A DNA stretch of 64,000 bases, from contig NZ_CAJHCR010000003.1 of the NCBI RefSeq assembly GCF_904848585.1, positions 558,001-622,000 of the forward strand, written 5' to 3'. Below the pieces are notes generated by a model. That model was not told where the DNA came from, did no database searches, and saw only the letters and a list, made by a program, of their open reading frames with translations. Shown here piece by piece: positions 26,549 through 35,246 of the stretch. The position numbers and the translations under genes were made by a program. Numbering within the stretch: the first letter of the stretch is position 1; the number at the start of each line of letters is the position of its first letter. The stretch comes from Paraburkholderia kirstenboschensis. Lineage in GTDB: Bacteria > Pseudomonadota > Gammaproteobacteria > Burkholderiales > Burkholderiaceae.

Positions 26549-28453
26549 TCAAGCCGCCTCGGGCTCGTGCACGATCTTCAGCGTGCTCTTGTGCTCCTTG
26601 ATCAGGCGATACACCGTTTCGCCCGGCACGGTTTCCTGCTCGAGAAGTTCATCGGCGATAGAGCGCAGCACAGGTTCATATGCATGCAGCAGGCTGTAAC
26701 ACTGCTCGTTCAGCTCCTTGAGCAGCACGTTTGCCTGCTCTATCGCGCCCTTCATCTGCAGACCCGCGTATTGCGAGGGCAATGCGGCGAGGCTAAACAG
26801 ATTGCCGTCGCTGTTGAAGCCGAACTTCGACACCATGTCGAGGCTGATGCGCGACGCTTCCTGCAGATCGGAGGCGGCACCGCTCGACGCTTCGGAGAAC
26901 GCCAGAATTTCCGCGTTACGGCCGCCGAGCAAGACCTTCACTTCGTTGCGAATCTCGGTCTCGCGATAAAGATGCTTGTCCTGCGCCTTGGTGATGAGCG
27001 CGACGCCCAGCGCGCCCCCACGCGGCAGAATCGTGACCTCCTCGAGCACGCCGGTGTTCAGCAGCGCCGCAACCAGGCCATGCCCGGCTTCATGCACGGC
27101 AATTCGCGTGCGTTCGTCCTCGGTCAATGCGCGTTCCGCGCCGCTCACGTCGCCGATACGCGCGATCTTGATCGCCTCGATGAAATGCTTTGCCGCGATC
27201 TCGGTGTCGCCGGCTTTGCGTGCGACGAGCCCAGCCTGATTCACGACCATAGCGACGGTCGCCGGCGACAAGCCGGTGGTCAGGCGCGCGAGCTGATCGT
27301 AGTCGATGTCCGCGGCCTTCGACTTCAGCCTCTCCGCATAGAAACGGAAAATCTTCGCGCGGTCCTCGCGATCGGGCAGGCGAACCTGCACGGTGCGATC
27401 GAAACGGCCAGGCCGGCGCAAGGCCTCGTCGAGATTATCCGGATGATTGGTGGCCGCGACGATAATCACGCCTTCGTTCGAAGCAAAGCCGTCCATTTCC
27501 GCCAGCAACTGATTGATGATGCGGTTGCTCTCCGCTTCGACCGGACCGCCGCCCGTGTCGGTGCGCTTCGCGAGGCCGTCGGCTTCGTCGATGAAGATCA
27601 CCGTGGGCGCATTCTTGCGCGCCATTTCAAACAGATGCTTGACCTTCTGAATGCCGACGCCGTAATACTTCGCGCTGAAATAGCTGCCGGTGATCGAGAT
27701 GAAGCTCGCGCCGCATTCTCCGGCCAGCGCCTGTGCGAGCCGCGTTTTGCCCACGCCGGGGCCGCCCACCATCAGGATGCCGCACGGTGCTCGTACGCCC
27801 ATCGACGTGAATTGCTTCGGGTTCGACAGATAGCCGCGAATGTCCGCGAGCGCCGCCTTCGCTTCACCGGCGCCGATCACGTCGTCGAAGCGCAGCGTGG
27901 GCGCCTTGCCGAGCAGCGTCGCGCCGCCGCGCATCTCGCGGCGCATGAACCACACCATGCCGCCGACCAGCAGCAACGGCAGCAGCAGGCTGATTACGTC
28001 GCGCGTCTGGTCGAACGCCTGGACCCAGTTCGAGCCGCCCGTGCGGATGTCCGCGTCGGGCAGCCACACCAGTTGGTATGAAGCCGCGTCGCCGTTCTTC
28101 GGCTCACCGAGTAACAGCGCGTGTGAGAAGGTCGCGTTGTGGTCGGTCACGAAGTATTTCGAGCCGTCGCGCTTCGACACGAGAATCGCACTGGGACTCA
28201 CACCGATTGCGGCGACCTTCGCATCATGAATGTCGCGCAGCATTTGCGACGCGTCTTTCTCCTCGCGCGTCCACGCCGACGTGTCGTGGCGCATCTGGTT
28301 GGCAACGCCGGTTAGCGCGGGCGCGACCTGCGACGAGCGCTGCTGGTAATGCCAGAAACTGAATGCGAGCGTCAGTGCGATGAGCGCCGCTGCCGCCGCC
28401 ATGGCGAATTTGCGCGCGCGTGTTTTTCCAAGCGAATTCTTTCCCGGCTTCAT
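26549..28453 (-). CDS. FtsH-like AAA+ membrane metalloprotease (divergent paralogue)
   Basis: 634 residues with FtsH architecture: membrane helix at 16-34, periplasmic part 35-150, second helix 153-170, AAA domain from about 188. Walker A is MVGGPGVGKT (FtsH usually GPPGTGKT), Walker B VIFIDEAD, second region RRPGRFDR. The zinc site is HEAGH at 454-458, with Asp529 in GAASDL as likely third ligand. The pore loop reads FSAKYYGVG where housekeeping FtsH has the FVEMFVGVG type, so substrate grip may differ. It is probably not the essential FtsH of this cell. No partner genes adjoin it. Confidence 0.88.
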   Translation of the reverse strand: MKPGKNSLGKTRARKFAMAAAAALIALTLAFSFWHYQQRSSQVAPALTGVANQMRHDTSAWTREEKDASQMLRDIHDAKVAAIGVSPSAILVSKRDGSKYFVTDHNATFSHALLLGEPKNGDAASYQLVWLPDADIRTGGSNWVQAFDQTRDVISLLLPLLLVGGMVWFMRREMRGGATLLGKAPTLRFDDVIGAGEAKAALADIRGYLSNPKQFTSMGVRAPCGILMVGGPGVGKTRLAQALAGECGASFISITGSYFSAKYYGVGIQKVKHLFEMARKNAPTVIFIDEADGLAKRTDTGGGPVEAESNRIINQLLAEMDGFASNEGVIIVAATNHPDNLDEALRRPGRFDRTVQVRLPDREDRAKIFRFYAERLKSKAADIDYDQLARLTTGLSPATVAMVVNQAGLVARKAGDTEIAAKHFIEAIKIARIGDVSGAERALTEDERTRIAVHEAGHGLVAALLNTGVLEEVTILPRGGALGVALITKAQDKHLYRETEIRNEVKVLLGGRNAEILAFSEASSGAASDLQEASRISLDMVSKFGFNSDGNLFSLAALPSQYAGLQMKGAIEQANVLLKELNEQCYSLLHAYEPVLRSIADELLEQETVPGETVYRLIKEHKSTLKIVHEPEAA

Positions 28454-28985
28454 GAGTCACTTCCAAAAACGGGCTCAAGCGAGCCCCGATACATATCGAA
28501 TCAGAGAGGATGAGCGGTTGGGAGAGGAATCGGCAATTGCGACGCCATGCCTGCCCGGAAGAAAGGACACCCAACCATGCGTCCCTTTTTCACCAGCCGC
28601 GTATGAGCCAGTATGCAGTGCGGCTGCTTCTTCCAAATCGCAGAAAAGGCCTGTTTCTACCGCTTATCCCGCGGGTTGATGCTGGCGGAAATTAGGGGCG
28701 CGAGCGGCGCATGAATGCGGGAGAACACTGCTCCGGCGCACAGTTTAGCAGCGTAAAAAAGGCCGCGTATTCTGTAGACCTATCATTTTCACCCCGCCCC
28801 ATTTTCGTGGCGCCCGTGCAGTTTGCCGCTCTGGGCGCGCGGTTCGGCGTTACCGCCGCCAACGCGCGGTATATCGGAGCGATCGTCCGGTTTTTGTTAG
28901 GCTTCGCCATCCGTCTCGATTCCGCCCGCGCTCGGCTCAAATGGGTGGTGCGCGGCGACCCACACCACACGTCACACTCACACTC
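28454..28985. other. Intergenic stretch between FtsH-like and ABC genes
   Basis: About 530 bases upstream of both divergent genes. I see no gene, no clear dyads and no ribosome site before the ABC gene start. Confidence 0.35.
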
Positions 28986-29609
28986 ATGCTTCGATTTGAG
29001 AACCTCAGCAAGCGCTATGGCGACCGCGTCATCTTTCAGCGACTTTGGCACGACTCTGCTGCAGGCTGCGTCGCGCTCAACGACGAGTCCGGCAGCGGCA
29101 AGTCCACCTTGCTCGGCATGCTTGCCGGCGTGATCGAGGCTGATGAAGGGGAAATCTGGCTGGGCGGCCATTCACTGCGCGCGGCGCGTAAGGCCGCGCA
29201 ATCGCTGCTGACGTACGTGCCCGAGGATTGCATGCCGTCGCCTGATCCAACCGGCCGCGAATATCTGCAGCGCGTGGCGTCGGCGAGAGACGCGGTGGTC
29301 AATGAGGCGACGCTGGCGCTCGCCGACCGCTTCGGCCTCACGCCGCATCTGGAAAAGCGCTTTGAACAGATGTCGTTCGGCACGCGCAAGAAGTTTTTTT
29401 TGACGGCCGCGGTGATTGGCGAAACGAAGGTGCTGATTGCGGACGAGCCCGTCGGCGGACTCGACGCCGCGGCGCGCACGGTGCTGGTGGATCTGTTCAC
29501 GACGCTCGCGCAAACCCGCACCGTGTTCTTCTCCAGTTACGACGAAGCGTTCACCGAAGCATGCGCGGCCAAAAGCATCACGTTCGCAGATCTCGCGCAG
29601 CGCGGTTGA
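28986..29609 (+). CDS. Orphan ABC ATPase-like protein with degenerate motifs
   Basis: 207 residues from ATG 28986 (MLRFENLSKRYGDRVIF). ABC fold order is kept, but motifs deviate. Walker A reads LNDESGSGKST, with Asp where Gly is usual. The signature is MSFGTRKKF rather than LSGGQ. Walker B is VLIADEPVGGLD, and the H-loop position reads FFSSYDEAF with Tyr for His. No permease lies nearby. It may be a regulatory or non-transport ABC protein, or a partner of a distant permease. No ribosome site is visible; a start at 28941 in the same frame is possible but unlikely. Confidence 0.7.
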   Translation: MLRFENLSKRYGDRVIFQRLWHDSAAGCVALNDESGSGKSTLLGMLAGVIEADEGEIWLGGHSLRAARKAAQSLLTYVPEDCMPSPDPTGREYLQRVASARDAVVNEATLALADRFGLTPHLEKRFEQMSFGTRKKFFLTAAVIGETKVLIADEPVGGLDAAARTVLVDLFTTLAQTRTVFFSSYDEAFTEACAAKSITFADLAQRG

Positions 29610-29647
29610 GCCTCACCGCGCTGCGCAGACGCTCAACCGCGTAGCGC

Positions 29648-30655
29648 TCAGATCGATACGCAAATCTTGCCGAAGTGTGCGCCCGCCGCTTCATGCCTGA
29701 ACGCGTCGCCGAGCTTCGCGAGTTCGAACGTCCTGTCGATTACCGGCTTGATGCCGGTCACTTCGAGCGCGCGGGTCATATCGCGCTGATCCTGCCGGCT
29801 GCCGACAATCAAGCCTTGCAGCCGCTGCTGCCGTGCCATCAGCGCCGCGGTGGGCACCGGGCCCGCGCGTCCGGTCAGTACGCCGATCAGCGCGATGTGG
29901 CCGCCTATCCGGCAGGCGGTGATCGACTGCGGCAACGTGCCCGGACCGCCCACTTCGATCACATGATCGACGCCCCGGCCCCCGGTCAACGAGCGCACCT
30001 CTTTGCCCCACTCGGGATTCTCGCGGTAGTTGATCGTATGATCGGCGCCGAGCGCGCGCAGCTTTTCGAGCTTCGCATCCGACGAGGATGTCGCGATCAC
30101 CGAGGCGCCCATGGCCTTGGCAAGCTGTAAGCCGAAGATCGACACGCCGCCGGTTCCGAGCACGAGCACCGTGGCACCCGGTTTCAGCTGACCGTCGACG
30201 ACCAGCGCACGCCACGCCGTGAGTCCGGCCGTGGTAAGCGTTGCGGCCTCGGCGTGGCTGTAGCCCTTCGGCGCATGCGTAAAGTAGTGGCTCGGCAGCA
30301 CGACGACTTCGCGCGCGTAGCCGTCGATGCCGTCGCCGGGTGTGGTTTTGAAGTCGCCAATCGTGGGCGCACCGTTCTCCCACCACGGGAAGAAGCACGA
30401 CACCACATGGTCGCCAGCCTTGAATTCGCCGACGCCTTCGCCGACCGCCTCGACGACACCCGCGCCGTCCGCCATCGGAATCCGTCCGGCGTCGGCGGGC
30501 AATACGCCGCTTACAACACCGTAGTCGTGAAAGTTCAACGAGCTGGCGTGGATACGCACGCGGACTTGTCCCGGGCCCGGCTGTCCCGGATCGTCGATAT
30601 CGACCAACTGGAGACTATCAACGCTGGCAGGTGTTCCGATCTTGACGGCTTTCAT
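29648..30655 (-). CDS. MDR-family NAD(P)-dependent alcohol dehydrogenase/quinone reductase
   Basis: 335 residues from ATG 30655 (AAGGA eight bases upstream). It has an N-terminal GroES-like domain (SSLNFHDYGVVSG, ADGAGVVEAVGEGV) and a Rossmann domain with VLVLGTGGVSIFGLQLAKAMG. The Cys cluster of the structural zinc lobe is missing and catalytic zinc ligands are not obvious, so it may be a zinc-free reductase. The substrate is unknown. It stands between an ABC-like gene and a glycosyltransferase-like gene with no operon signal. Confidence 0.85.
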   Translation of the reverse strand: MKAVKIGTPASVDSLQLVDIDDPGQPGPGQVRVRIHASSLNFHDYGVVSGVLPADAGRIPMADGAGVVEAVGEGVGEFKAGDHVVSCFFPWWENGAPTIGDFKTTPGDGIDGYAREVVVLPSHYFTHAPKGYSHAEAATLTTAGLTAWRALVVDGQLKPGATVLVLGTGGVSIFGLQLAKAMGASVIATSSSDAKLEKLRALGADHTINYRENPEWGKEVRSLTGGRGVDHVIEVGGPGTLPQSITACRIGGHIALIGVLTGRAGPVPTAALMARQQRLQGLIVGSRQDQRDMTRALEVTGIKPVIDRTFELAKLGDAFRHEAAGAHFGKICVSI

Positions 30656-30776
30656 GTTGCGAGTCCTTTTGTGATGTGCCTGGGCGCTCGGCGCGCGCCT
30701 TGTCACAAAAGCATATCGCAAGCCGCTGGAGCGTGTCGCCGGGTCAGGCAGTCGCGCGGCTTGAACGACGCTGCAT

Positions 30777-31736
30777 TCAAGCCGCTTTGTCGTGCGCCGC
30801 CTGCTCGAGCCACAGCCGGCTGTCGGGAAACCAGAACGCGTCTGGCCGCGGTGGAGCGACGAGCTTGACGGGCAACGCCGGGTTGAAAATTCGCGACCAC
30901 GCGGACAGATAAGACGGCGTTTTGACCAGATAGCCGCAGCGCGACAACAGCAGACTGGAGACCAGCGCTTCACGACCGACTTCCAGACCTGGAAAGCCGC
31001 TGAAATGAACCGGCGTCGCGCCGTTCGCGAGCAACCTCGCCGGCGCGACGCTCACCGGCTTGCTGAACGGCCACGCGACGAAGTAGTCGACAAAGGCCTG
31101 TTCGTCGCTCGAAATGAACACGTGAGTCAAACGCGGATTCTCGGCTAGCGTCGTTTCGACGTGGCGGCAAAAGTCCTTCCACGAAACGGGAATCGCTTCG
31201 AGCGTCTTGTCGGTGCCTCTGAAGTGCACGCCCAGCGTGAAAGCGCCGATCCCAAGCTGCTCGCAGATTGCATCGACCTCGCGAAGGATATGCTGCGCCG
31301 GGCGATAGTATGCAAAGAACAGTTCGCTCGCGCTGCCGAGTTCCAGCAGGTGCTCGTAACGTTGCCGGAAGCCTAGCTGCACCAGGTCACGAACCGTCGA
31401 AGTCCTGAGCTTGCGCGCGAGCGGCAAAGGAGCTTGAGCGCGTACCGGTTCGAAGAACGCGGAGAACCAGTCGACCTTTCCATCGGCATCGCCATACAGG
31501 CCGCCGCGAGCGCTAATGCGCGGCGTCAGGCATTTTTCCTCGCAAAACATGAGGATGAACAACACCATTTGCATGACGGAGAAAAAGCCGGAGTTCTCCT
31601 TGATCTCGATCGCAAAGACGCCCCGGTTGAGGCGCTGTGTCGCATGAAGCGATATGCGGCGAGGCGTAGCGACGGAATGCTTGAATCGCTCGCTCCGACG
31701 GATCTGTTTTGCCCTGTCGACGACTTTTCTCAACAT
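30777..31736 (-). CDS. Fucosyltransferase-like (GT23/FUT8-type fold) protein
   Basis: 319 residues from ATG 31736; upstream in-frame starts lie in low-quality coding sequence. The C-terminal half carries LGVHFRGTDK, then LTHVFISSDEQAFVDYF and LLLSRCGYLVKTPSYLSAWSRI. That order matches GVHVRRTDK, VYLATDD and LSQADFLVCTFSSQVCR of alpha-1,6-fucosyltransferases (FUT8/NodZ type), where the HxRxTDK segment contacts GDP-fucose. It therefore probably transfers a sugar from a GDP-sugar. It follows the TPR glycosyltransferase gene in the same direction, suggesting joint work on a glycan or glycoprotein. Confidence 0.55.
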   Translation of the reverse strand: MLRKVVDRAKQIRRSERFKHSVATPRRISLHATQRLNRGVFAIEIKENSGFFSVMQMVLFILMFCEEKCLTPRISARGGLYGDADGKVDWFSAFFEPVRAQAPLPLARKLRTSTVRDLVQLGFRQRYEHLLELGSASELFFAYYRPAQHILREVDAICEQLGIGAFTLGVHFRGTDKTLEAIPVSWKDFCRHVETTLAENPRLTHVFISSDEQAFVDYFVAWPFSKPVSVAPARLLANGATPVHFSGFPGLEVGREALVSSLLLSRCGYLVKTPSYLSAWSRIFNPALPVKLVAPPRPDAFWFPDSRLWLEQAAHDKAA

Positions 31737-31869
31737 GCCCGGCCCCTGTTGATCATTTATTTTGTCAAACGGCACACGCCTCACCGGCGATGGAAACCAC
31801 AACGCGACAGCGCCCGAGCTTAGCACCCCGAACTCACTCGTCAGTAAATCTGGCGTGACGTTGAGTTAG

Positions 31870-33456
31870 CTAGCGCACAAAAGAACGGTAAGTTATGCCC
31901 GGTTCATAACGCTGCTTCAATTGCGCCGCGACGCGCTCGATTACTTCGTCCCAATTGCCCCGTTGCGGTTGCGTGAAGATGCGCACCGTCGGATACCACG
32001 GGCTGTCGTCGCGATTGCGCAGCCACCGCCAGCAACCGGCAAAACGATTTAGCAGCCAGACCGGCTTGCCCATGGCCGCTGCCAGATGAGCGACCGACGT
32101 ATCGACCGAAATGACGAGGTCCAGGTTGTCGATGATCGCGGCAGTGTCTGCAAAGTCCGACACATCGTCCATCCAGTCGGTGAGATACGCTTTCGTCGAG
32201 GCGCTCGCGCGCTTGGCCAGGTCGTCGGCTTTCTGCAAGCTGATCCAGCGAATTCGCGACAAAGAAAACAATGGCGCAAATTGCGCACATGTCAGGCTGC
32301 GCGCGCGATCTTCGGTGAGCCCGGAGTGGCCGCCGGCCCACACCACGCCGACGCGCGGCAGGTCCGGCCGTGCCAACGCGCCGAGTTTTGCCCGCCACCC
32401 GGCGGAACGCCGCGGCTCTGCGCGCAGGTGCGCCGGGGTCGGGATGTTGTCGAGGCGCGTGCCGAATGCCAGCGGCAACGACATCAACGGACATTGCCAG
32501 TCCCACTCTTTCACATCAGGCAGGACGTCGTCGAGCATGACGAGGCCGGGCCAGCGCGCACACAACGACTCTTCATAAAGACGCCGCAGCGACGGCGGGC
32601 AGATATAGCCCACCTGGGCAAAACGTTCGAGGGCGAGCGGCAGGTAACGCACGAATTGCAAGCTGTCGCCGTGACCTTGCTCCGGCAGAACGAGCAGACG
32701 CGCGCCGCCCTCGACGTTGGGATGCTCGCCGTGCGCGCCGCCCCTGACGTCGGGATGCTCGCCCTTCCACTGCGGCCATGGGAGTTCCGGCCGCTGGGAC
32801 ACGGGTTGCCCGTCGGCATCGACGAAATTGGCCCAACGGTCTTCAAAGTACGGCCACGCTTCTTGATATCGGCCCGCCGCCAGCAGGACCTGACTGAGAC
32901 TTGCGCGCGCGCCGCGATTTGACGGGTCTAACGTCATGGCGCGCCTGAGGTGCTGCTCGGCCTTGCTCAACGAGCCCAGGTCTTTCACGACGACGCCCAG
33001 GTTCGCGTGCGCTTGCGCATAGTCCGGCTTGAGTTCGATCAACGTGCGATAGACTGCTGCCGCCTCTTCCGCACGCCCTTGCAACTGCAGCGCGACGCCC
33101 AGGTAATAGTGAAGCGCAAGCGAATCCGGCTGATATGCGAGCCCCGCTCTGGCAGTGTGCACAATGCTCGCGAACGCGCGCAGCTTGATCTGGACAAGGC
33201 ACAGCATGTCGAAGAACGGCGGCTGCGGCTCGACTTCTACTGCACGCTCGATCCAGCGTTGCGCCAATGGCAGTTGGTCCAGCGCGAGAGCCACCAGTCC
33301 GCGCGAGTAGAGCGCGGCCGCGTGCGCCGAATCATGCACAATGATTCGATCGAGAAGCGCCTGCGCCGTGTCGAAGCGACCTGCGAGGCGTGCTTCTTCC
33401 GCTTCGTTGAACCAGAGCGAAATGGCTTGGGGTGATACCGGGGACTGGTTTTGCAT
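31870..33456 (-). CDS. TPR protein with GT9-like glycosyltransferase domain
   Basis: 528 residues from ATG 33456. Residues 15-210 hold about five tetratricopeptide repeats (ALHYYLGVALQLQGRAEEAA, AQAHANLGVVVKDLGSLSKA). The C-terminal half resembles glycosyltransferase family 9: [49 protein letters not shown]. Such fusions are often linked to flagellin, pilin or surface-glycan modification. Between the two halves lies a tandem 11-residue duplication (HPDVRGGAHGEHPNVEGGA) absent from the usual family pattern. The fucosyltransferase-like gene follows 133 bases downstream. Confidence 0.8.
   Translation of the reverse strand: MQNQSPVSPQAISLWFNEAEEARLAGRFDTAQALLDRIIVHDSAHAAALYSRGLVALALDQLPLAQRWIERAVEVEPQPPFFDMLCLVQIKLRAFASIVHTARAGLAYQPDSLALHYYLGVALQLQGRAEEAAAVYRTLIELKPDYAQAHANLGVVVKDLGSLSKAEQHLRRAMTLDPSNRGARASLSQVLLAAGRYQEAWPYFEDRWANFVDADGQPVSQRPELPWPQWKGEHPDVRGGAHGEHPNVEGGARLLVLPEQGHGDSLQFVRYLPLALERFAQVGYICPPSLRRLYEESLCARWPGLVMLDDVLPDVKEWDWQCPLMSLPLAFGTRLDNIPTPAHLRAEPRRSAGWRAKLGALARPDLPRVGVVWAGGHSGLTEDRARSLTCAQFAPLFSLSRIRWISLQKADDLAKRASASTKAYLTDWMDDVSDFADTAAIIDNLDLVISVDTSVAHLAAAMGKPVWLLNRFAGCWRWLRNRDDSPWYPTVRIFTQPQRGNWDEVIERVAAQLKQRYEPGITYRSFVR
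32702..32765. repeat. Tandem 33-bp duplication inside the TPR glycosyltransferase gene
   Basis: Two copies, 32702-32732 and 32735-32765, share 31-base units with only a few differences. They keep the reading frame and encode the repeated GEHPxVxGGA segment between the TPR and transferase halves. Confidence 0.75.
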
Positions 33457-33701
33457 GATCGCGCGAATGAGTCTGCGTGGATAAACCGTGAGGCTCGACT
33501 GGCGCAGGCTGCGAACGCTACTCTGCGCTTGGGGGTCACGTCGATTATCGACTTCACAGGCGGGCGCCTGTGTAGGACCGTTCCCAATGGCAGGCACACA
33601 TTGGCGTCAGCGGTAAAAGTAAAGACGCATGCATGCAGACTTGACCTTACCGCCGTGGGAAGGTCCAAGATCGTCTTGAGACTTCTCTCAGGAGATTGGG
33701 A

Positions 33702-33905
33702 ATGAAATTGGAATTAACCGTTCAGGATATGTCTTGCGGTGGATGCGCCAACGCGATTGCTCGCGCGATCGCCGGTCTTGATCCGGCTGCGGCGGTTGAC
33801 ATTGACGTGTCCACAAAGATCGTCAAGATAGCGTCGACGCTGGCACCAACGCAATTCATCGAGGCAATCGCGGCAGCGGGGTTTCATCCGTCGGTGAGAG
33901 ACTGA
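33702..33905 (+). CDS. Heavy-metal-associated (HMA) copper chaperone-like protein
   Basis: 67 residues, one HMA domain. It starts MKLELTVQDMSCGGCANAIA, with the metal-binding MxCxxC loop (MSCGGC), and ends in ALAAAGFHPSV-like geometry typical of CopZ/Atx1. CAGGAG lies seven bases before ATG 33702. It likely carries Cu(I) in the cytosol. The DUF305 protein follows within 44 bases, so the two form a small copper-handling unit. No P-type ATPase is adjacent. Confidence 0.88.
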   Translation: MKLELTVQDMSCGGCANAIARAIAGLDPAAAVDIDVSTKIVKIASTLAPTQFIEAIAAAGFHPSVRD

Positions 33906-33948
33906 TGAGCCACGCGTCGCTTGAACAACTTTTTAACGGGAATCGACT

Positions 33949-34344
33949 ATGAAGAAACTTCGCGCCCTTCGTGCATTGTGCCTGTTCGGCGGTGTGGCAT
34001 GCGCCGTCGCCACTGCGCCTGTCCACGCGCAGCACACGGCGTCCATGCCCGGCATGGACATGTCCTCAGCCGATGCGGGTTCCGGCGACTCGACGCCGGC
34101 ATTCAAAGCCGCCGACGAAAAGATGATGAAGGACATGAGCGCGCCGGCCTACACGGGGGACGCCGATAAAGACTTCGTCGCGCACATGATCCCGCACCAC
34201 CAGGGCGCGATAGACATGGCGCAGGTCGAACTCAAGTACGGCAAGGACCCGGAGTTGAAGCGCCTGGCGAGAAACATCATCAAGGCGCAGCATGACGAAA
34301 TCGGCTTCATGCAACGCTGGCAGGCCAAGCACGGGGCGAAGTAA
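33949..34344 (+). CDS. Secreted DUF305 family protein (copper-binding type)
   Basis: 131 residues. The signal peptide KKLRALRALCLFGGVACAVA ends near PVHAQ. A Met/His-rich segment (HTASMPGMDMSS) follows, then the DUF305 core with FVAHMIPHHQGAIDMAQVEL and NIIKAQHDEIGFMQRW. Met and His clusters and the MIPHHQGAI motif are typical of periplasmic copper-binding members. It is encoded right after the HMA chaperone gene and probably buffers copper in the periplasm. Confidence 0.88.
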   Translation: MKKLRALRALCLFGGVACAVATAPVHAQHTASMPGMDMSSADAGSGDSTPAFKAADEKMMKDMSAPAYTGDADKDFVAHMIPHHQGAIDMAQVELKYGKDPELKRLARNIIKAQHDEIGFMQRWQAKHGAK

Positions 34345-34400
34345 GGCTGTAAGGGCGACGTGTGCTAGACGGATACGAGCACGGAGAACGGCACGGAGAA

Positions 34401-34419
34401 CGGCGGCCTTCGGTCGCCG
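34401..34419. terminator. Tetraloop hairpin after the copper genes
   Basis: CGGCGGCC and GGTCGCCG pair (one G-T) across a short loop with CTTCGG character, 57 bases after the DUF305 stop and ahead of the convergent gene end at 34438. A 12-bp direct repeat (ACGGAGAACGGC twice, 34381-34404) overlaps its 5' side. No T-run. Confidence 0.4.
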
Positions 34420-34437
34420 GCTACGCTGCGTGTGTGT

Positions 34438-34905
34438 TCAGTGTTGCGTGACGCCGGGTCCAGGCCCGGCTTCCACGTCGTCGCTTGACGTTTCGTCGAC
34501 GCAAGCCGTTTCGTGCGGGCCGGTGCTCATGTCCGGCGCCTGCGCCGCCGCCATCTCTTTTGCCTCCTGAAGCAGACGCGCCGCCCGGCTCGCCGTGATG
34601 CGCTTCTTCGCGACTCCCTTGGCATCGAGTGCGATCACCTGGAAGAGTTCGCGGTCGCACGCAAGCTCCTGCTGATATTGCTCGCCGGTGCTGACGAGCA
34701 ATTCGAGCATGGTCTGCTGCCGGTGGCGCTCGTCAATCGTGACAGCAGGATTCCTACATATCGTGGACGCAAGCGTAATCAACGTATCGAATTTGCTCAT
34801 CTGCCGGTCACAGAGATGGAAAGCCGAGAGCGCAAGCTTTTCGTACTGGAGAGCGTCGACAGGTGGGCGAGAATCGGCTTGCGATTGGCGTTTATTCTTA
34901 CTCAT
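34438..34905 (-). CDS. Hypothetical protein
   Basis: 155 residues from ATG 34905, with GGGAG eight bases upstream. Charged and helical throughout: YEKLALSAFHLCDRQMSKFD, then ERHRQQTMLELLVSTGEQYQ and a low-complexity acidic tail (ETSSDDVEAGPGPG). No signal peptide or membrane segment. I do not recognise a family. It is a cytosolic helical protein convergent with the copper genes. Confidence 0.65.
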   Translation of the reverse strand: MSKNKRQSQADSRPPVDALQYEKLALSAFHLCDRQMSKFDTLITLASTICRNPAVTIDERHRQQTMLELLVSTGEQYQQELACDRELFQVIALDAKGVAKKRITASRAARLLQEAKEMAAAQAPDMSTGPHETACVDETSSDDVEAGPGPGVTQH

Positions 34906-35246
34906 TGTGCGATCTCCCTAAGACTTCAGTGGGTCGCCCGGCATTCGGTTGAGGTGGGTGAGCGGGCACGACGGGCCTGGAAGACCGGGATACTAACCGA
35001 CCGGAGAGCCTCGCGGCTCGCCCGCCACTGGCCGCCCCTCGAAACACGGACACGCAGAGGCAGACGCATGCCCCATGTGGGCGGGTGCGCGGTTACGATC
35101 ACAGGCTTCCAGATCTGACCGTTGAGTGTTTCTCGATGGCCCGGGGATTATAACCAGTGCGAAGCCGCGCAAGTTCAACCGGGCGGGCTAAATGTCCGTG
35201 TCGGACGGCACGCATCGGGCCAGCACCGGAGCGTTTCTGCCAGCCA
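34906..35246. other. Intergenic stretch, no gene recognised
   Basis: About 340 bases between the start of the hypothetical gene and the end of prpF. No ribosome site, domain-like frame or strong hairpin was found. It must hold the promoter of the 155-residue protein. Confidence 0.35.
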
